DNA of 64,000 nt from Duganella aceris (lineage in GTDB: Bacteria > Pseudomonadota > Gammaproteobacteria > Burkholderiales > Burkholderiaceae_D). The notes under the pieces are model-generated. The model ran no database searches. It was given only the letters and a program-made list of their open reading frames with translations, and was not told the DNA's origin. Each line of letters opens with the position of its first letter. Within the stretch, counting starts at the first letter, position 1. The stretch is taken from NCBI RefSeq assembly GCF_011090165.1, contig NZ_JAADJT010000011.1, positions 186,001 through 250,000 of the forward strand, in the 5' to 3' direction. This document shows, one piece after another, positions 33,442 through 42,715 of the stretch. A program made the position numbers and the translations under genes.

Positions 33442-34539
33442 ATGAAAAACATAACGATCACTCTTTTTGCCGCCTTGTCGCTGCTGTTCGCGTGCGCGGC
33501 GGCCCACGGCTCCGGTTACACCGTGTATTCCAGCGTCGCGCCAGACGCCACCGGGATGCTGTTTGAATCCATCGACACCGTCACCATTGCGCCGCCGCTG
33601 CGGCCGGACGTGCGTCCCGTCACCATGGCCCAGCTGGAAGACCAGCTGCGTCGGCCGGAACTTCAGGCGTCGCTCGGCAAGGGCAGCATCGCCGTGGTGT
33701 ATCCGAATGTGGACGAGCCGTTCCGCTCGGCCTTCGTCGCCATGATCCACGGCATCGAGGACCGCATCAAGCTCAAGGTCCGAAGCTATCCGGTCGATCC
33801 CAGCGTCGACACCGCGGAACTGAACGCCACGCTGAAGCGCACCGGCACCAAGGTGGTGATTGCGCTGGGCCGCCAGGGCTTGAACGCGACCGCCGGCCTG
33901 GACCGCGAAATCTCGGTGCTGGCCGGCGGCGTGCTGCTGCTGTCCGAAGCCGACAACGTGATGGGCATCAGCCTGACGCCGGATCCGGCGATGCTGTTCT
34001 CGCGCCTGCGCGTGCTGCTGCCGGAGCTGCGCCGCGTGATCGTGGTCTACAATCCGCAAAAATCCGAGTGGCTGGTGAAGCTGGCGCGCGAGGCGGCCAA
34101 GGCGCAAGGCCTGGACCTGTCGGCCCATGTGGCCGGCGACCTGGCCAGCGCCGCCAAGCTGTATTCGCAGCTGATCGGCAGCGCCGACAGCCGCCACGAC
34201 GCGGTCTGGCTGCCGCACGACAGCACCACCGTCGAGGAAAGCACCATCCTGCCACTGGTGTTGAAAGAATCATGGAACAGCAATGTGCCGCTCTTTTCCA
34301 GCAACGTGCTGCATGTGAAAAAAGGGGCGCTGTTCGCGATGGCGCCCGACAACGTCGAACTGGGGCGCACCCTGGCCTCGTCGGCGATGGGCGTGGTGGC
34401 GGGCGAAGTGCGGCGCCGCACGCTGGTGCCGCTGCGCGAGCTGCAGACCGCGATCAACCTGCGCACCGCCAGCCATATCGGCCTCAAACTCGGCGCGCTG
34501 CAACAGCGCAGTTTCGATTTCGTTTACCCGCAGCCCTGA
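33442..34539 (+). CDS. periplasmic ABC substrate-binding-type protein
   Basis: The 365-residue protein has a signal peptide (residues 1-23, ending AAAHG) and a two-lobed periplasmic-binding fold like PF04392 (ABC_sub_bind) proteins. Visible parts are the GSIAVVYPNVDEPFRSAFV strand-helix, TGTKVVIALGRQGLNATAGL and LPELRRVIVVYNPQKSEWLV, then HDAVWLPHDSTTVE. No permease or ATPase gene lies nearby. It starts a three-gene set, and the giant hybrid kinase begins six bases after its stop. So it more likely acts as a ligand-sensing partner of that kinase than as a transporter component (inference). A TATACT at 33409-33414 could serve as -10. Confidence 0.82.
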   Translation: MKNITITLFAALSLLFACAAAHGSGYTVYSSVAPDATGMLFESIDTVTIAPPLRPDVRPVTMAQLEDQLRRPELQASLGKGSIAVVYPNVDEPFRSAFVAMIHGIEDRIKLKVRSYPVDPSVDTAELNATLKRTGTKVVIALGRQGLNATAGLDREISVLAGGVLLLSEADNVMGISLTPDPAMLFSRLRVLLPELRRVIVVYNPQKSEWLVKLAREAAKAQGLDLSAHVAGDLASAAKLYSQLIGSADSRHDAVWLPHDSTTVEESTILPLVLKESWNSNVPLFSSNVLHVKKGALFAMAPDNVELGRTLASSAMGVVAGEVRRRTLVPLRELQTAINLRTASHIGLKLGALQQRSFDFVYPQP

Positions 34540-34545
34540 CGCCCG

Positions 34546-37500
34546 ATGACCATCCTTCGCAATTTCCTCCGTCGCACCGGGTTTCAGCGCCAGCTGACCA
34601 TCGGCGTCTCCGGCGCCATCATCGGACTTGCGGTGTTTTCGGCGCTGATGAATTCGTGGGAAGCCAACACCCGCATGCGCGATTACTTCCTCGGCCAGGG
34701 CCAGCGCATCGCCGACAACCTTGCGCGCCAAAGCACGCTGGCCTTGCTGTTCCACTCGGCCGAGAACGCGCGCGAAGTGGTCAATTCGACGCTCTCCTTC
34801 CCCGACGTGGCCGGCCTGCGCATCATGGACGCCAAGCGCAAGGTGCTGCTGTCGCGCGAGCAGCGCGGCGCCAGGCTGGATGACGCCCTGATCGCCCAGG
34901 CCCAGCCCACGCACGCCGGGCTGGTCGGCGAGAACGCCAACGGCTGGATCTTCGCCGCGCCGGTGTACGGCGGACAGTCGGAAGCGTCGCCGTTCGAATT
35001 GCAGGAGCACCAGCAGCAGTTGCTGGGCTATGTCTACGTGCAGGTCGCCAAGGACACCTTGAAGCAGCTGACCTGGTCGCTGTTGCTGGGCAACCTGGTG
35101 CTGACCTTGTCGTTCGCGGTGGTGCTGCTGGTGCTGGGCCGCGTGCTGACGCGGCACATGATCAATCCACTCAACGCGCTGTCGACCCTGATGCGCCGCG
35201 CCGAATCGGGCGAATCCGGCATGCGCGCCGCGCCGGCCGGGCCGCGCGACCTGATCGAAATGGCGCACGCCTTCAACCAGATGATGAACGTGCTGGAACA
35301 GCGCGAGGCGGAGCTCAAGGATTCGCGCGACGCCGCCGTCAACATGGCGCAGATGAAGGCGCAGTTCGCCGCCACCGTCAGCCACGAAGTGCGCACGCCG
35401 CTCAACGGCGTGGTCGGCATGCTGGACATGTTGAAGGAAACCCGCCTGACGCCGCGCCAGCAGGAATTCGTCGACGTGGCGTGGAACTCGTCGCGCACGC
35501 TGATCGCGCTGATCAACAACATCCTCGATTTCTCCAAGATGGAGGCCGGCAAGCTGACGCTGGAGGAGACCGAGTTCAATCTGTCGGCGCTGTTGTCCGA
35601 GGTGGTGGAGCTGGTGTCGCGGCCGGCGCAGCAGAAAGGCGTCGGCATCGGCTGGACCGTCGCGCCCCAGGTGCCGGACCGTATCGCCGGCGACGCGCTG
35701 CGCCTGCGCCAGATCCTGATCAACCTGGTCGGCAACGCGGTCAAGTTCACCGAGCGTGGCCAGGTGGCGATCCAGGTGTCCCTGGCGGACGCGCCGGACG
35801 CGCCGTTCGGCCTCGCCTTTGAAGTCAGCGACAGCGGCATCGGCATGAGCGACGAGGTGCGGCGCCATCTGTTCGAAGCCTATGCGCAGCCGGATCCGAG
35901 CACCACGCGCCGCTACGGCGGCACCGGCCTGGGTCTGGCCATCTGCAAGCAGCTGGTGGAGCTGCTGGGCGGCCGCATCGGCGTGCGCAGCGAGGCCGGC
36001 GTCGGCACCACCTTCAGCTTCTCGATCCTGTGCCGGCCGGGCCAGTCGCTGCCGGCGGCGGCGGTGTCGCATCTGGTATCGCACGCCGCGCCGCGCGCCC
36101 TGCCCGCGCGCCAGTTCCGGGTGCTGGTGGCGGAAGACAATCGCACCAACCAGATGGTCGCCGCCGGCATGCTGGCGATGAACGGCTGCATCTGCGAGTT
36201 CGCCGCCGACGGCGTGGAGGCGGTGCGGGCGGCGCAGCGCGGCCGCTTCGACCTGATCCTGATGGATTGCAGCATGCCGGAGATGGACGGCTACGAAGCC
36301 ACCGCCCACATCCGCCTGGCGGAACTGGCGCTGGGCCGGCGCACGCCGCTGGTGGCGATGACCGCCAACACGCAAACCGGCGACGCCGAAAAATGCCTGG
36401 CCGCCGGCATGGACGATTACCTGGCCAAGCCGATCACGCTGGTCGAGCTGCGCCGCAAGCTGGAAAAGTGGCTGCCGCACGGCGGCCTGCCGGGCGCGCA
36501 CGCCGCGGCCGACGACGACCACGGCGCCTTCCGCCACGGCGCCACGCGCGATCGCGCGGTGCGCGCGACCGGCATCGGTCCCGACCACCCGCCGCTCGAC
36601 CTGGCCATCTTCGACAAACTGCGCGAAGTGCTGGGCGACGCGCTGCCGCACGCCGTCCATCCCTATCTTGAAGACACGCCGTGCTGCCTGGATGAACTGG
36701 AACAAGCCGTGCGCAGCGGCGACATGGCGACCGCGCGCAGCCGCGCCCACGCACTCAAGGGCTCCTCGGGCAACTTCGGCGCCGAAACGCTGGCGCAACT
36801 GGCCCTGCAAGCGGAGCAGTTCGCCGCCGCCAACCAGCCGGAGCGGATCGAACCCTTGCTGGCGGCATTGCACGAACAATACCGCCAGGTGGCCGCCTTC
36901 CTGCGCGCCGAGATCGACGACGCCGGCGCGCACGATGCGGACCACGGCGACGACACCCCGCAAGTACTGGTGGTCGACGACGACCGCAGCACCCGCAGCA
37001 CGCTGCGCCACACATTGCAACGCGACGGCTTCCGCGTCGAAGAGGCGGCCGACGGCCAGCAAGCCTTGGCGATGCTGGCCCGCTTCCAGCCCGACGTGAT
37101 CCTGATGGACGCGATGATGCCGGTGATGGATGGCTTCACCGCCTGCGCCCGCATGCAGGAACTGCCCAACGGCGGCGACATCCCGGTGCTGATGATCACC
37201 GCGCTGCAGGACAACTCTTCGGTGGAACGCGCCTTCGCCGCCGGCGCCAGCGACTACATCCCCAAGCCGATCCACTACGCCGTGCTGTCGCAGCGGGTGC
37301 GCCGCATCATCGAAGCCAACCGCGCCGAGAAACGCATCCGCCACCTGGCCTACAACGACGTGCTGACCAACCTGCCCAACCGCACGCTGTTCTTCGAACT
37401 GCTGGGCAAGAGCATCGAACAAGCGCGCCTGAGCGGCGGCGGCCAGCAAGTGGCGGTGCTGTTCATGGACCTGGACCGCTTCAAGTACGTCAACGATAAC

Positions 37501-38670
37501 CTCGGCCACGCGGTCGGCGACCGGCTGTTGCAGGCGGTGGCGCAGCGCGTGCGCCACACCGTGCGCGCGGCCGACACCGTGGCGCGACTGGGCGGCGACG
37601 AGTTCACCGTGGTGCTGAACGAAGTGGACAGCCCGGCATCGGCGGCGACGGCCGCGCACAACATCGTGCGCATGCTGGCGGCGCCGTTCCCGATCGACGG
37701 CCACGACATCTTCGTCACCGCCAGCGTCGGCATCGCCATGTATCCGCACGACGGCGCCGACGTGGCGACGCTGGTCAAGCACGCCGACAGCGCCATGTAC
37801 CGCGCCAAGCGCACCAACACCGGTTTCCAGTTCTACGAAGCGTCGATGGAGCATTCGATCTCCGAGCACGTGCGGCTGGAGAGCGATCTGCGGCGCGCCA
37901 TGGAGCAGCAGCATCAGCTGGAGGTGTATTACCAGCCGCAAGCCTGCCTGGCCAGCGGCCGCATCATCGGCATGGAGGCGCTGGTGCGCTGGCGCCATCC
38001 GACCCGTGGCATGGTGGCGCCGGTGGAGTTCATCCCGCTGGCCGAGGAAACCGGCTTGATCAACCCGCTGGGCGACTGGGTGCTGCGCACCGCCTGCGCG
38101 CAGCTGCAACAGTTCATTTGCGCCGGCCTGCCGCAGATGCGGGTCGCGGTTAACCTTTCGGTGCGCCAGCTGCTGCAAAAGGACTTCGCCGCGTCGGTCG
38201 AGGCGGTGCTGGCCGACACCGGCCTGGCGCCGCATCTGCTGGAGCTGGAGATCACCGAAAGTACGCTGATGGAAAACGCGCAGGACACGCTGGCGGCGCT
38301 GCACCGCCTGCGCGGTCTCGGCGTGCGCCTGTCGATCGACGACTTCGGCACCGGCTATTCGTCGCTGTCCTACCTGAAGCGCTTCCCGGTCGACATCATC
38401 AAGATCGACCGCTCCTTCGTCAACGACGTGCCGCAGGACGCGGACGACGCCGCCATCGTCAGCGCCATCATCGCGCTGGCGCACAGCCTGCGGCTGGAAG
38501 TGGTGGCCGAGGGCGTGGAGACCGAGGCCCAGTTGCAGTTCCTGCGCGACCGCCGCTGCGACATGATGCAGGGCTATTTGCTGAGTCCAGCTGTTCCCGC
38601 CGAGCAATTCGCCGAGCTGGTCAGGCGCTCGGCGGACGCCGCTACAACAGTTCCCGCCCGGATATGCTGA
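34546..38670 (+). CDS. hybrid histidine kinase with HPt, GGDEF and EAL domains
   Basis: The 1374-residue protein combines a phosphorelay and c-di-GMP turnover in one chain. Order: membrane helix (about 19-40), periplasmic sensor (to about 175), second helix (178-200), HAMP, HisKA (His about 280 in ATVSHEVRTPLNG), HATPase_c (GGTGLGLAICKQL), receiver 1 (Asp about 573 in LILMDCSMPEMDG), HPt (His about 734 in SRAHALKGSSGNFG), receiver 2 (Asp about 854 in VILMDAMMPVMDG), GGDEF (RLGGDEF, about 1016) and EAL (GMEALVRWRHP about 1143; ESTLMENAQDT, DDFGTGYSSL and EGVETEAQ). Both c-di-GMP motifs look intact, so it could make and degrade the messenger. It sits between a substrate-binding protein and a TonB receptor on the same strand. 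Confidence 0.92.
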   Translation: MTILRNFLRRTGFQRQLTIGVSGAIIGLAVFSALMNSWEANTRMRDYFLGQGQRIADNLARQSTLALLFHSAENAREVVNSTLSFPDVAGLRIMDAKRKVLLSREQRGARLDDALIAQAQPTHAGLVGENANGWIFAAPVYGGQSEASPFELQEHQQQLLGYVYVQVAKDTLKQLTWSLLLGNLVLTLSFAVVLLVLGRVLTRHMINPLNALSTLMRRAESGESGMRAAPAGPRDLIEMAHAFNQMMNVLEQREAELKDSRDAAVNMAQMKAQFAATVSHEVRTPLNGVVGMLDMLKETRLTPRQQEFVDVAWNSSRTLIALINNILDFSKMEAGKLTLEETEFNLSALLSEVVELVSRPAQQKGVGIGWTVAPQVPDRIAGDALRLRQILINLVGNAVKFTERGQVAIQVSLADAPDAPFGLAFEVSDSGIGMSDEVRRHLFEAYAQPDPSTTRRYGGTGLGLAICKQLVELLGGRIGVRSEAGVGTTFSFSILCRPGQSLPAAAVSHLVSHAAPRALPARQFRVLVAEDNRTNQMVAAGMLAMNGCICEFAADGVEAVRAAQRGRFDLILMDCSMPEMDGYEATAHIRLAELALGRRTPLVAMTANTQTGDAEKCLAAGMDDYLAKPITLVELRRKLEKWLPHGGLPGAHAAADDDHGAFRHGATRDRAVRATGIGPDHPPLDLAIFDKLREVLGDALPHAVHPYLEDTPCCLDELEQAVRSGDMATARSRAHALKGSSGNFGAETLAQLALQAEQFAAANQPERIEPLLAALHEQYRQVAAFLRAEIDDAGAHDADHGDDTPQVLVVDDDRSTRSTLRHTLQRDGFRVEEAADGQQALAMLARFQPDVILMDAMMPVMDGFTACARMQELPNGGDIPVLMITALQDNSSVERAFAAGASDYIPKPIHYAVLSQRVRRIIEANRAEKRIRHLAYNDVLTNLPNRTLFFELLGKSIEQARLSGGGQQVAVLFMDLDRFKYVNDNLGHAVGDRLLQAVAQRVRHTVRAADTVARLGGDEFTVVLNEVDSPASAATAAHNIVRMLAAPFPIDGHDIFVTASVGIAMYPHDGADVATLVKHADSAMYRAKRTNTGFQFYEASMEHSISEHVRLESDLRRAMEQQHQLEVYYQPQACLASGRIIGMEALVRWRHPTRGMVAPVEFIPLAEETGLINPLGDWVLRTACAQLQQFICAGLPQMRVAVNLSVRQLLQKDFAASVEAVLADTGLAPHLLELEITESTLMENAQDTLAALHRLRGLGVRLSIDDFGTGYSSLSYLKRFPVDIIKIDRSFVNDVPQDADDAAIVSAIIALAHSLRLEVVAEGVETEAQLQFLRDRRCDMMQGYLLSPAVPAEQFAELVRRSADAATTVPARIC

Positions 38671-38731
38671 TTTATTAGCGGAACTTCCAAACCGCAAGCT
38701 AGAATGAAAAAAACACATCGGAGGTAGCATC

Positions 38732-40846
38732 TTGAAAGTGTGGAGCGCCCAACGGCTGACCTTGACCGCGGCACTCACTCTCCCGTTGACGGTGGCCCAG
38801 GCCTACGCCGGCCAGAGCCCGGCCGACGAGGATGAACTGGCCTTGCTGTACGGCGCCGCCGACAGCGTCAGCATCGCCACCGGCAATTTGCAGGCGCTGC
38901 GCCGCGCGCCGGCGGTGGCGTCGGTGATCACCGCCGCCGACATCGCCGCCATGGGCGCGACCGACCTCGACCAGGTGCTCGAAAGCGTGCCGGGGATCCA
39001 CGTCAACCGCACGCCCAACAGCAATTCGCCGCTGTACGTGGTGCGCGGCATCGTCAGTCCCTACACGCCGCAGATCCTGATGCTGCAGAACGGCGTCCCG
39101 ATCACCACCGCCTATGTCGGCAACAAGGGAAATATCTGGGGCGGTTATCCGGTCGAACACATCGCCCGCATCGAGATCATTCGCGGCCCCGGCTCGGCGC
39201 TGTACGGCTCGGATGCGTTCTCCGGCGTCATCAACATCATCACCAAGGGCCCGCTCGAAGCCCAGGGCACCGAAGTCGGCGCCCGCGCCGGCACCTTCGA
39301 CACCTATGACGCCTGGGTGCAACACGGCGGCAAGGTCGGACCGGTCGATGTCGCCGCCTATGTGCGCATGGGTTCGACCGACGGCAACGACAGCCGCATC
39401 GACGCCGACGCGCAAAGCCGCAACGACACGCTGTTCCGCAGCCACGCCAGCCTGGCGCCGGGCGGCCTGAACAACCAGGTCAAGGCGGCGGACGCCAATC
39501 TCGACCTGATCTACGGCCAGTGGCGCGCCCGCTTCGGCTACAAGAAACGCTACGACATGGGCACCGGCGCCGGCATCGCCTCGGCGCTGGACCCGGTCGG
39601 CCGCCAGCGCAGCGAACGCATCACCAGCAGCCTGGCCTGGGCCGATCCACAGTTCAGCGGCGACTGGGGCCTGGGCGCCAGCCTCAGCACGCAGCAGTAT
39701 TCGCAGGAAGTGACCACGCTGTACCGGCTGTTGCCGCCGGGGCTGGTGTTCCCGACCGGCGCCTTCCCCGACGGCATGATCGGCGCGCCGGAGACGTGGG
39801 AGCGCACCTATCGCCTGTCCGGCTATGCCGATTACAGCGGATTGAACGCGCATCACCTGCGCATCGGCGTCGGTCACGACGACATCGACCTGTACCGCGT
39901 GCGCGAGGTCCGCAACTTCAGCTACGCCGCCAACGGCACGCCGATCCCGCTGCCGTCCGTGATCGAGACCACGTACACGCTGCCGTTCCTGCGTCCGCAG
40001 CGGCGCAGGATCGACTATGTGTATCTGCAGGACGAGTGGAACCTGGCCAAGGACTGGAACCTGACGGCGGGCGTGCGGCGCGATCGCTACTCGGACTTCG
40101 GCGGCACCACCAATCCGCGCCTGGCGCTGGTGTGGGACGCCAGTTTCGACCTCACCGCCAAGCTGCTGTACGGCCGCGCCTTCCGCGCGCCGGCTTTCCT
40201 CGAAAGCTACGGCATCACCAATCCGGTTGCGATGGGCAATCCAAACCTGAAGCCGGAACGCAACGCGACCAGCGAACTGTCGTTCGCCTGGCAAGCGCGC
40301 GCCGACGCCAACGTCAACCTGACCTTCTATCGCTACGCTATGAAGAACATCATCCGCGTCGTGCCGAACGCCACGCCCGGCACCGGCGGCACCTACGCCA
40401 ACACCGGCAACCAGAACGGCCGTGGCGTCGAGCTGGAGTCGACCTGGACGGTGACGCGCGATCTGCGCTTGTCCGGCAACTACGCCTGGCAGCGGTCGAT
40501 CGACGAAACCACCGACACCGACGCCGGCTATGCGCCGCACAACCATCTGTACGGCCGCGCCGATTGGGCGTTCGTCAGCGGCTACCAGGCCGGTACGCAG
40601 GTGAACTGGGTGGCGGGCCGCAAGCGCGCTTTCGGCGACGCGCGTCCCGCGATCAGCGACTACACCACGCTGGACCTGACGCTGGCGACGCGCAACGGAC
40701 GCCGGCAATGGAACTTCTCGGCGGCGCTGCGCAACGTCTTCAACGCCGACGTGCGCGAGCCGACGCCCGCCCCCGGCCTGAACCTGCCGCACGACCTGCC
40801 GATGGCGCCGCGCACGATCTCGCTGCAGGCCTCCTACAGGATGTAA
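38732..40846 (+). CDS. TonB-dependent outer-membrane receptor
   Basis: The 704-residue protein has a signal peptide (about residues 1-27, ending AYAG), an N-terminal plug domain (about 45-165; VASVITAADIAAMGATDLDQ, NGVPITTAYVGNKG, RGPGSALYGSDAFSGVINII) and a C-terminal 22-strand barrel. The barrel includes YGRAFRAPAFLESYG, NLKPERNATSELSF and the terminal ISLQASYRM. The start is TTG at 38732, six bases after a GGAGGT site. It lies 61 bases after the hybrid kinase, with a seven-codon minicistron (38704-38727) ending inside the ribosome site. The substrate could be a siderophore, vitamin or glycan. No TonB box can be assigned with confidence. Confidence 0.92.
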   Translation: MKVWSAQRLTLTAALTLPLTVAQAYAGQSPADEDELALLYGAADSVSIATGNLQALRRAPAVASVITAADIAAMGATDLDQVLESVPGIHVNRTPNSNSPLYVVRGIVSPYTPQILMLQNGVPITTAYVGNKGNIWGGYPVEHIARIEIIRGPGSALYGSDAFSGVINIITKGPLEAQGTEVGARAGTFDTYDAWVQHGGKVGPVDVAAYVRMGSTDGNDSRIDADAQSRNDTLFRSHASLAPGGLNNQVKAADANLDLIYGQWRARFGYKKRYDMGTGAGIASALDPVGRQRSERITSSLAWADPQFSGDWGLGASLSTQQYSQEVTTLYRLLPPGLVFPTGAFPDGMIGAPETWERTYRLSGYADYSGLNAHHLRIGVGHDDIDLYRVREVRNFSYAANGTPIPLPSVIETTYTLPFLRPQRRRIDYVYLQDEWNLAKDWNLTAGVRRDRYSDFGGTTNPRLALVWDASFDLTAKLLYGRAFRAPAFLESYGITNPVAMGNPNLKPERNATSELSFAWQARADANVNLTFYRYAMKNIIRVVPNATPGTGGTYANTGNQNGRGVELESTWTVTRDLRLSGNYAWQRSIDETTDTDAGYAPHNHLYGRADWAFVSGYQAGTQVNWVAGRKRAFGDARPAISDYTTLDLTLATRNGRRQWNFSAALRNVFNADVREPTPAPGLNLPHDLPMAPRTISLQASYRM

Positions 40847-40871
40847 ATCCGCCGCGCCGTCGGCGCCGACG

Positions 40872-42530
40872 CTAGGCGGCCTTCGGGGCGGCGATGCGCG
40901 GCGGAACCTCACGCCGCGCAGCGTGCCGAACGGCGGGAATCGGCAACTGGTGGATGGCGGCATGTCCCCAACCATCCGCGTCGATCTTGAACGAGCCGAC
41001 CAGCTCCGCCAGCTCGCGCGCCTGCGCCTGCATGGCGTCCGCCGCCGCTGCGGCCTCCTCCACCAGCGCCGCGTTCTGCTGCGTGACGTCGTCCATATCG
41101 CTGATCGCCGCGTTGACCTGCTCGATGCCATGCTCCTGCTCCGCGCTGGCCGAGCTGATCGCGCCCATGATCGCGGTCACCTTGCGCACGCTGAGCACGA
41201 TCTCGTTCATGGTCGCGCCGGCCGTCTCGGCCAGCTCGCTGCCGCTGGCGATGCGCTGCGCCGAATCGTTGATCAGCACCTTGATCTCCTTGGCCGCCGT
41301 CGCCGAACGCTGCGCCAGGTTGCGCACCTCGGACGCCACCACCGCGAACCCACGCCCCTGCTCGCCGGCCCGCGCCGCCTCCACCGCCGCGTTCAAGGCC
41401 AGGATATTGGTCTGGAACGCGATGCCATCGATCACGCTGGTGATGTCGACGATCTTGTGCGCGTAGTCGTTGATGCTGGCCATGGTCCGCACCACCTCCG
41501 ACACCACGTCGCCGCCCTTGCCCGCCACCTCGGACGCCGACAGCGCCAACTCATTGGCGTGGCGCGCGTTGCCGCTGTTCTGCCGCACCGCCGCCGTCAA
41601 TTCCTCCATCGCCGACGCGGTCTCTTCCAGCGCGCCGGCCTGGTGCTCGGTGCGGCGCGACAGATCCAGGTTGCCGTTGGCGATTTCGCGCGAGGCCGAA
41701 TCGATCGCCACCGCGCCGTCGCGCACCCGGCCCACGGTGTCGGCCAGACGGCCGGTCATGTGGCTGAGCGCATCGAATAATTTGCCGATCTCGTCGCTGC
41801 GGCCGTGACGGATCGCCACGTGCAGCTCGCCCGCCGCGACCTGCTCGGCCAGCGCCACCGCCTGCGTCAGCGGTCGCACGATGCTGCGCGTCAGCAGCCA
41901 TGCCAGCAGCGCGCCCAGCGCCAAGGTCGCCAGGCCGAGACCGATCAACAGCGCGCGGCTGCCGCGAAACTGGCTGTCCGACTCGGCCGCCAGCGCCTTG
42001 GCCTGTTGGGTTTGATAGCTCAACAGCTGGTCCAGCGCGCCGGTGTAGGCCTTGAAGACGGCCGGCATCTTGTTGTCCAGCAGGTCGCCGACATCCTGGA
42101 TGCGTCCCATGTCCTTGAACTTGAACAGTTCTCCGCGCATGGCCAGGTACGCCGCCTTCTTGCCGGACACCGCGCCGCGCAGCGCCGCTTCTGCGGCTTC
42201 GGCCGGCATCGCCGCCAGCCTGGACTCCAGGGTCGCGGCCAGTTTCTCGCCGGCGGTCAGCTGCGCCTGGAAGATGTCGCCCACTTCCAGACTGTCGCTG
42301 CGGGCGATGGAGATCACGCGCAGGCCGTTCAGTTCGGTCACGCCCAGCAGTTCGGAGGTCAGCTGCTGCCGCGCCAGTTTTTCGTTGACCAGGCTGGACG
42401 CCGTGTCATTGGCCGATTGCAGCCGCCACAGCGATACGCCGGACATGCAGGCCATCACGAACAACAACAAGGCGAACGACGCCACGACACGCATGCCGGT
42501 ATTTAATTGGGGAAATTTCATAGCCTTCAT
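40872..42530 (-). CDS. methyl-accepting chemotaxis protein
   Basis: The 552-residue chemoreceptor has helix 1 (about residues 12-32), a four-helix-bundle ligand domain (about 35-188; LWRLQSANDTASSLVNEKLA), helix 2 (about 190-212), HAMP and a long cytoplasmic signalling domain. The receptor tip EAARAGEQGRGFAVVASEVR is near residue 395. It is a class with many alanine/glutamine adaptation heptads (QNAALVEEAAAAADAMQAQ). The C-terminal tail is basic with no CheR-binding pentapeptide. It is divergent from the Sia-like operon. The 42521 ATG is an alternative start. The ligand is unknown. Confidence 0.94.
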   Translation of the reverse strand: MKAMKFPQLNTGMRVVASFALLLFVMACMSGVSLWRLQSANDTASSLVNEKLARQQLTSELLGVTELNGLRVISIARSDSLEVGDIFQAQLTAGEKLAATLESRLAAMPAEAAEAALRGAVSGKKAAYLAMRGELFKFKDMGRIQDVGDLLDNKMPAVFKAYTGALDQLLSYQTQQAKALAAESDSQFRGSRALLIGLGLATLALGALLAWLLTRSIVRPLTQAVALAEQVAAGELHVAIRHGRSDEIGKLFDALSHMTGRLADTVGRVRDGAVAIDSASREIANGNLDLSRRTEHQAGALEETASAMEELTAAVRQNSGNARHANELALSASEVAGKGGDVVSEVVRTMASINDYAHKIVDITSVIDGIAFQTNILALNAAVEAARAGEQGRGFAVVASEVRNLAQRSATAAKEIKVLINDSAQRIASGSELAETAGATMNEIVLSVRKVTAIMGAISSASAEQEHGIEQVNAAISDMDDVTQQNAALVEEAAAAADAMQAQARELAELVGSFKIDADGWGHAAIHQLPIPAVRHAARREVPPRIAAPKAA

Positions 42531-42638
42531 CTTTAAAAGTCACGGAATGCCGACACTGTAGCCGCCAAATGTGACACGTCAATTACCGTGAGGCAATATT
42601 TGCAATGCCTGTGCGCAGACTGATAACAGACTTTTCTT

Positions 42639-42667
42639 TTGATTAAGATGTCATCGACTGGTAATAA
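42639..42667 (+). promoter_or_regulatory. candidate sigma-70 promoter for the Sia-like operon
   Basis: TTGATT (42639-42644) and TAATAA (42662-42667) are spaced by 17 bases and lie 48 bases before the GTG of the phosphatase gene, in an AT-rich stretch between divergent genes. Confidence 0.5.
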
Positions 42668-42715
42668 TTTCCCTATAGCATGTAGTCCTGTTGTCTTAAC
42701 TAAAGGTTACCGGCC

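Noticed and set aside
34270..38778. Very long reverse-strand open frame opposite the hybrid kinase
   Set aside because: It mirrors the codon pattern of the forward gene in GC-rich DNA, has no domain, no ribosome site and odd His/Gln/Arg-rich content. The forward gene has a complete domain series.
38699..41131. Long reverse-strand frame opposite the TonB receptor
   Set aside because: Antisense shadow of the receptor and part of the chemoreceptor; its translation matches no family and is biased to Val/Ala/Arg/Gln.
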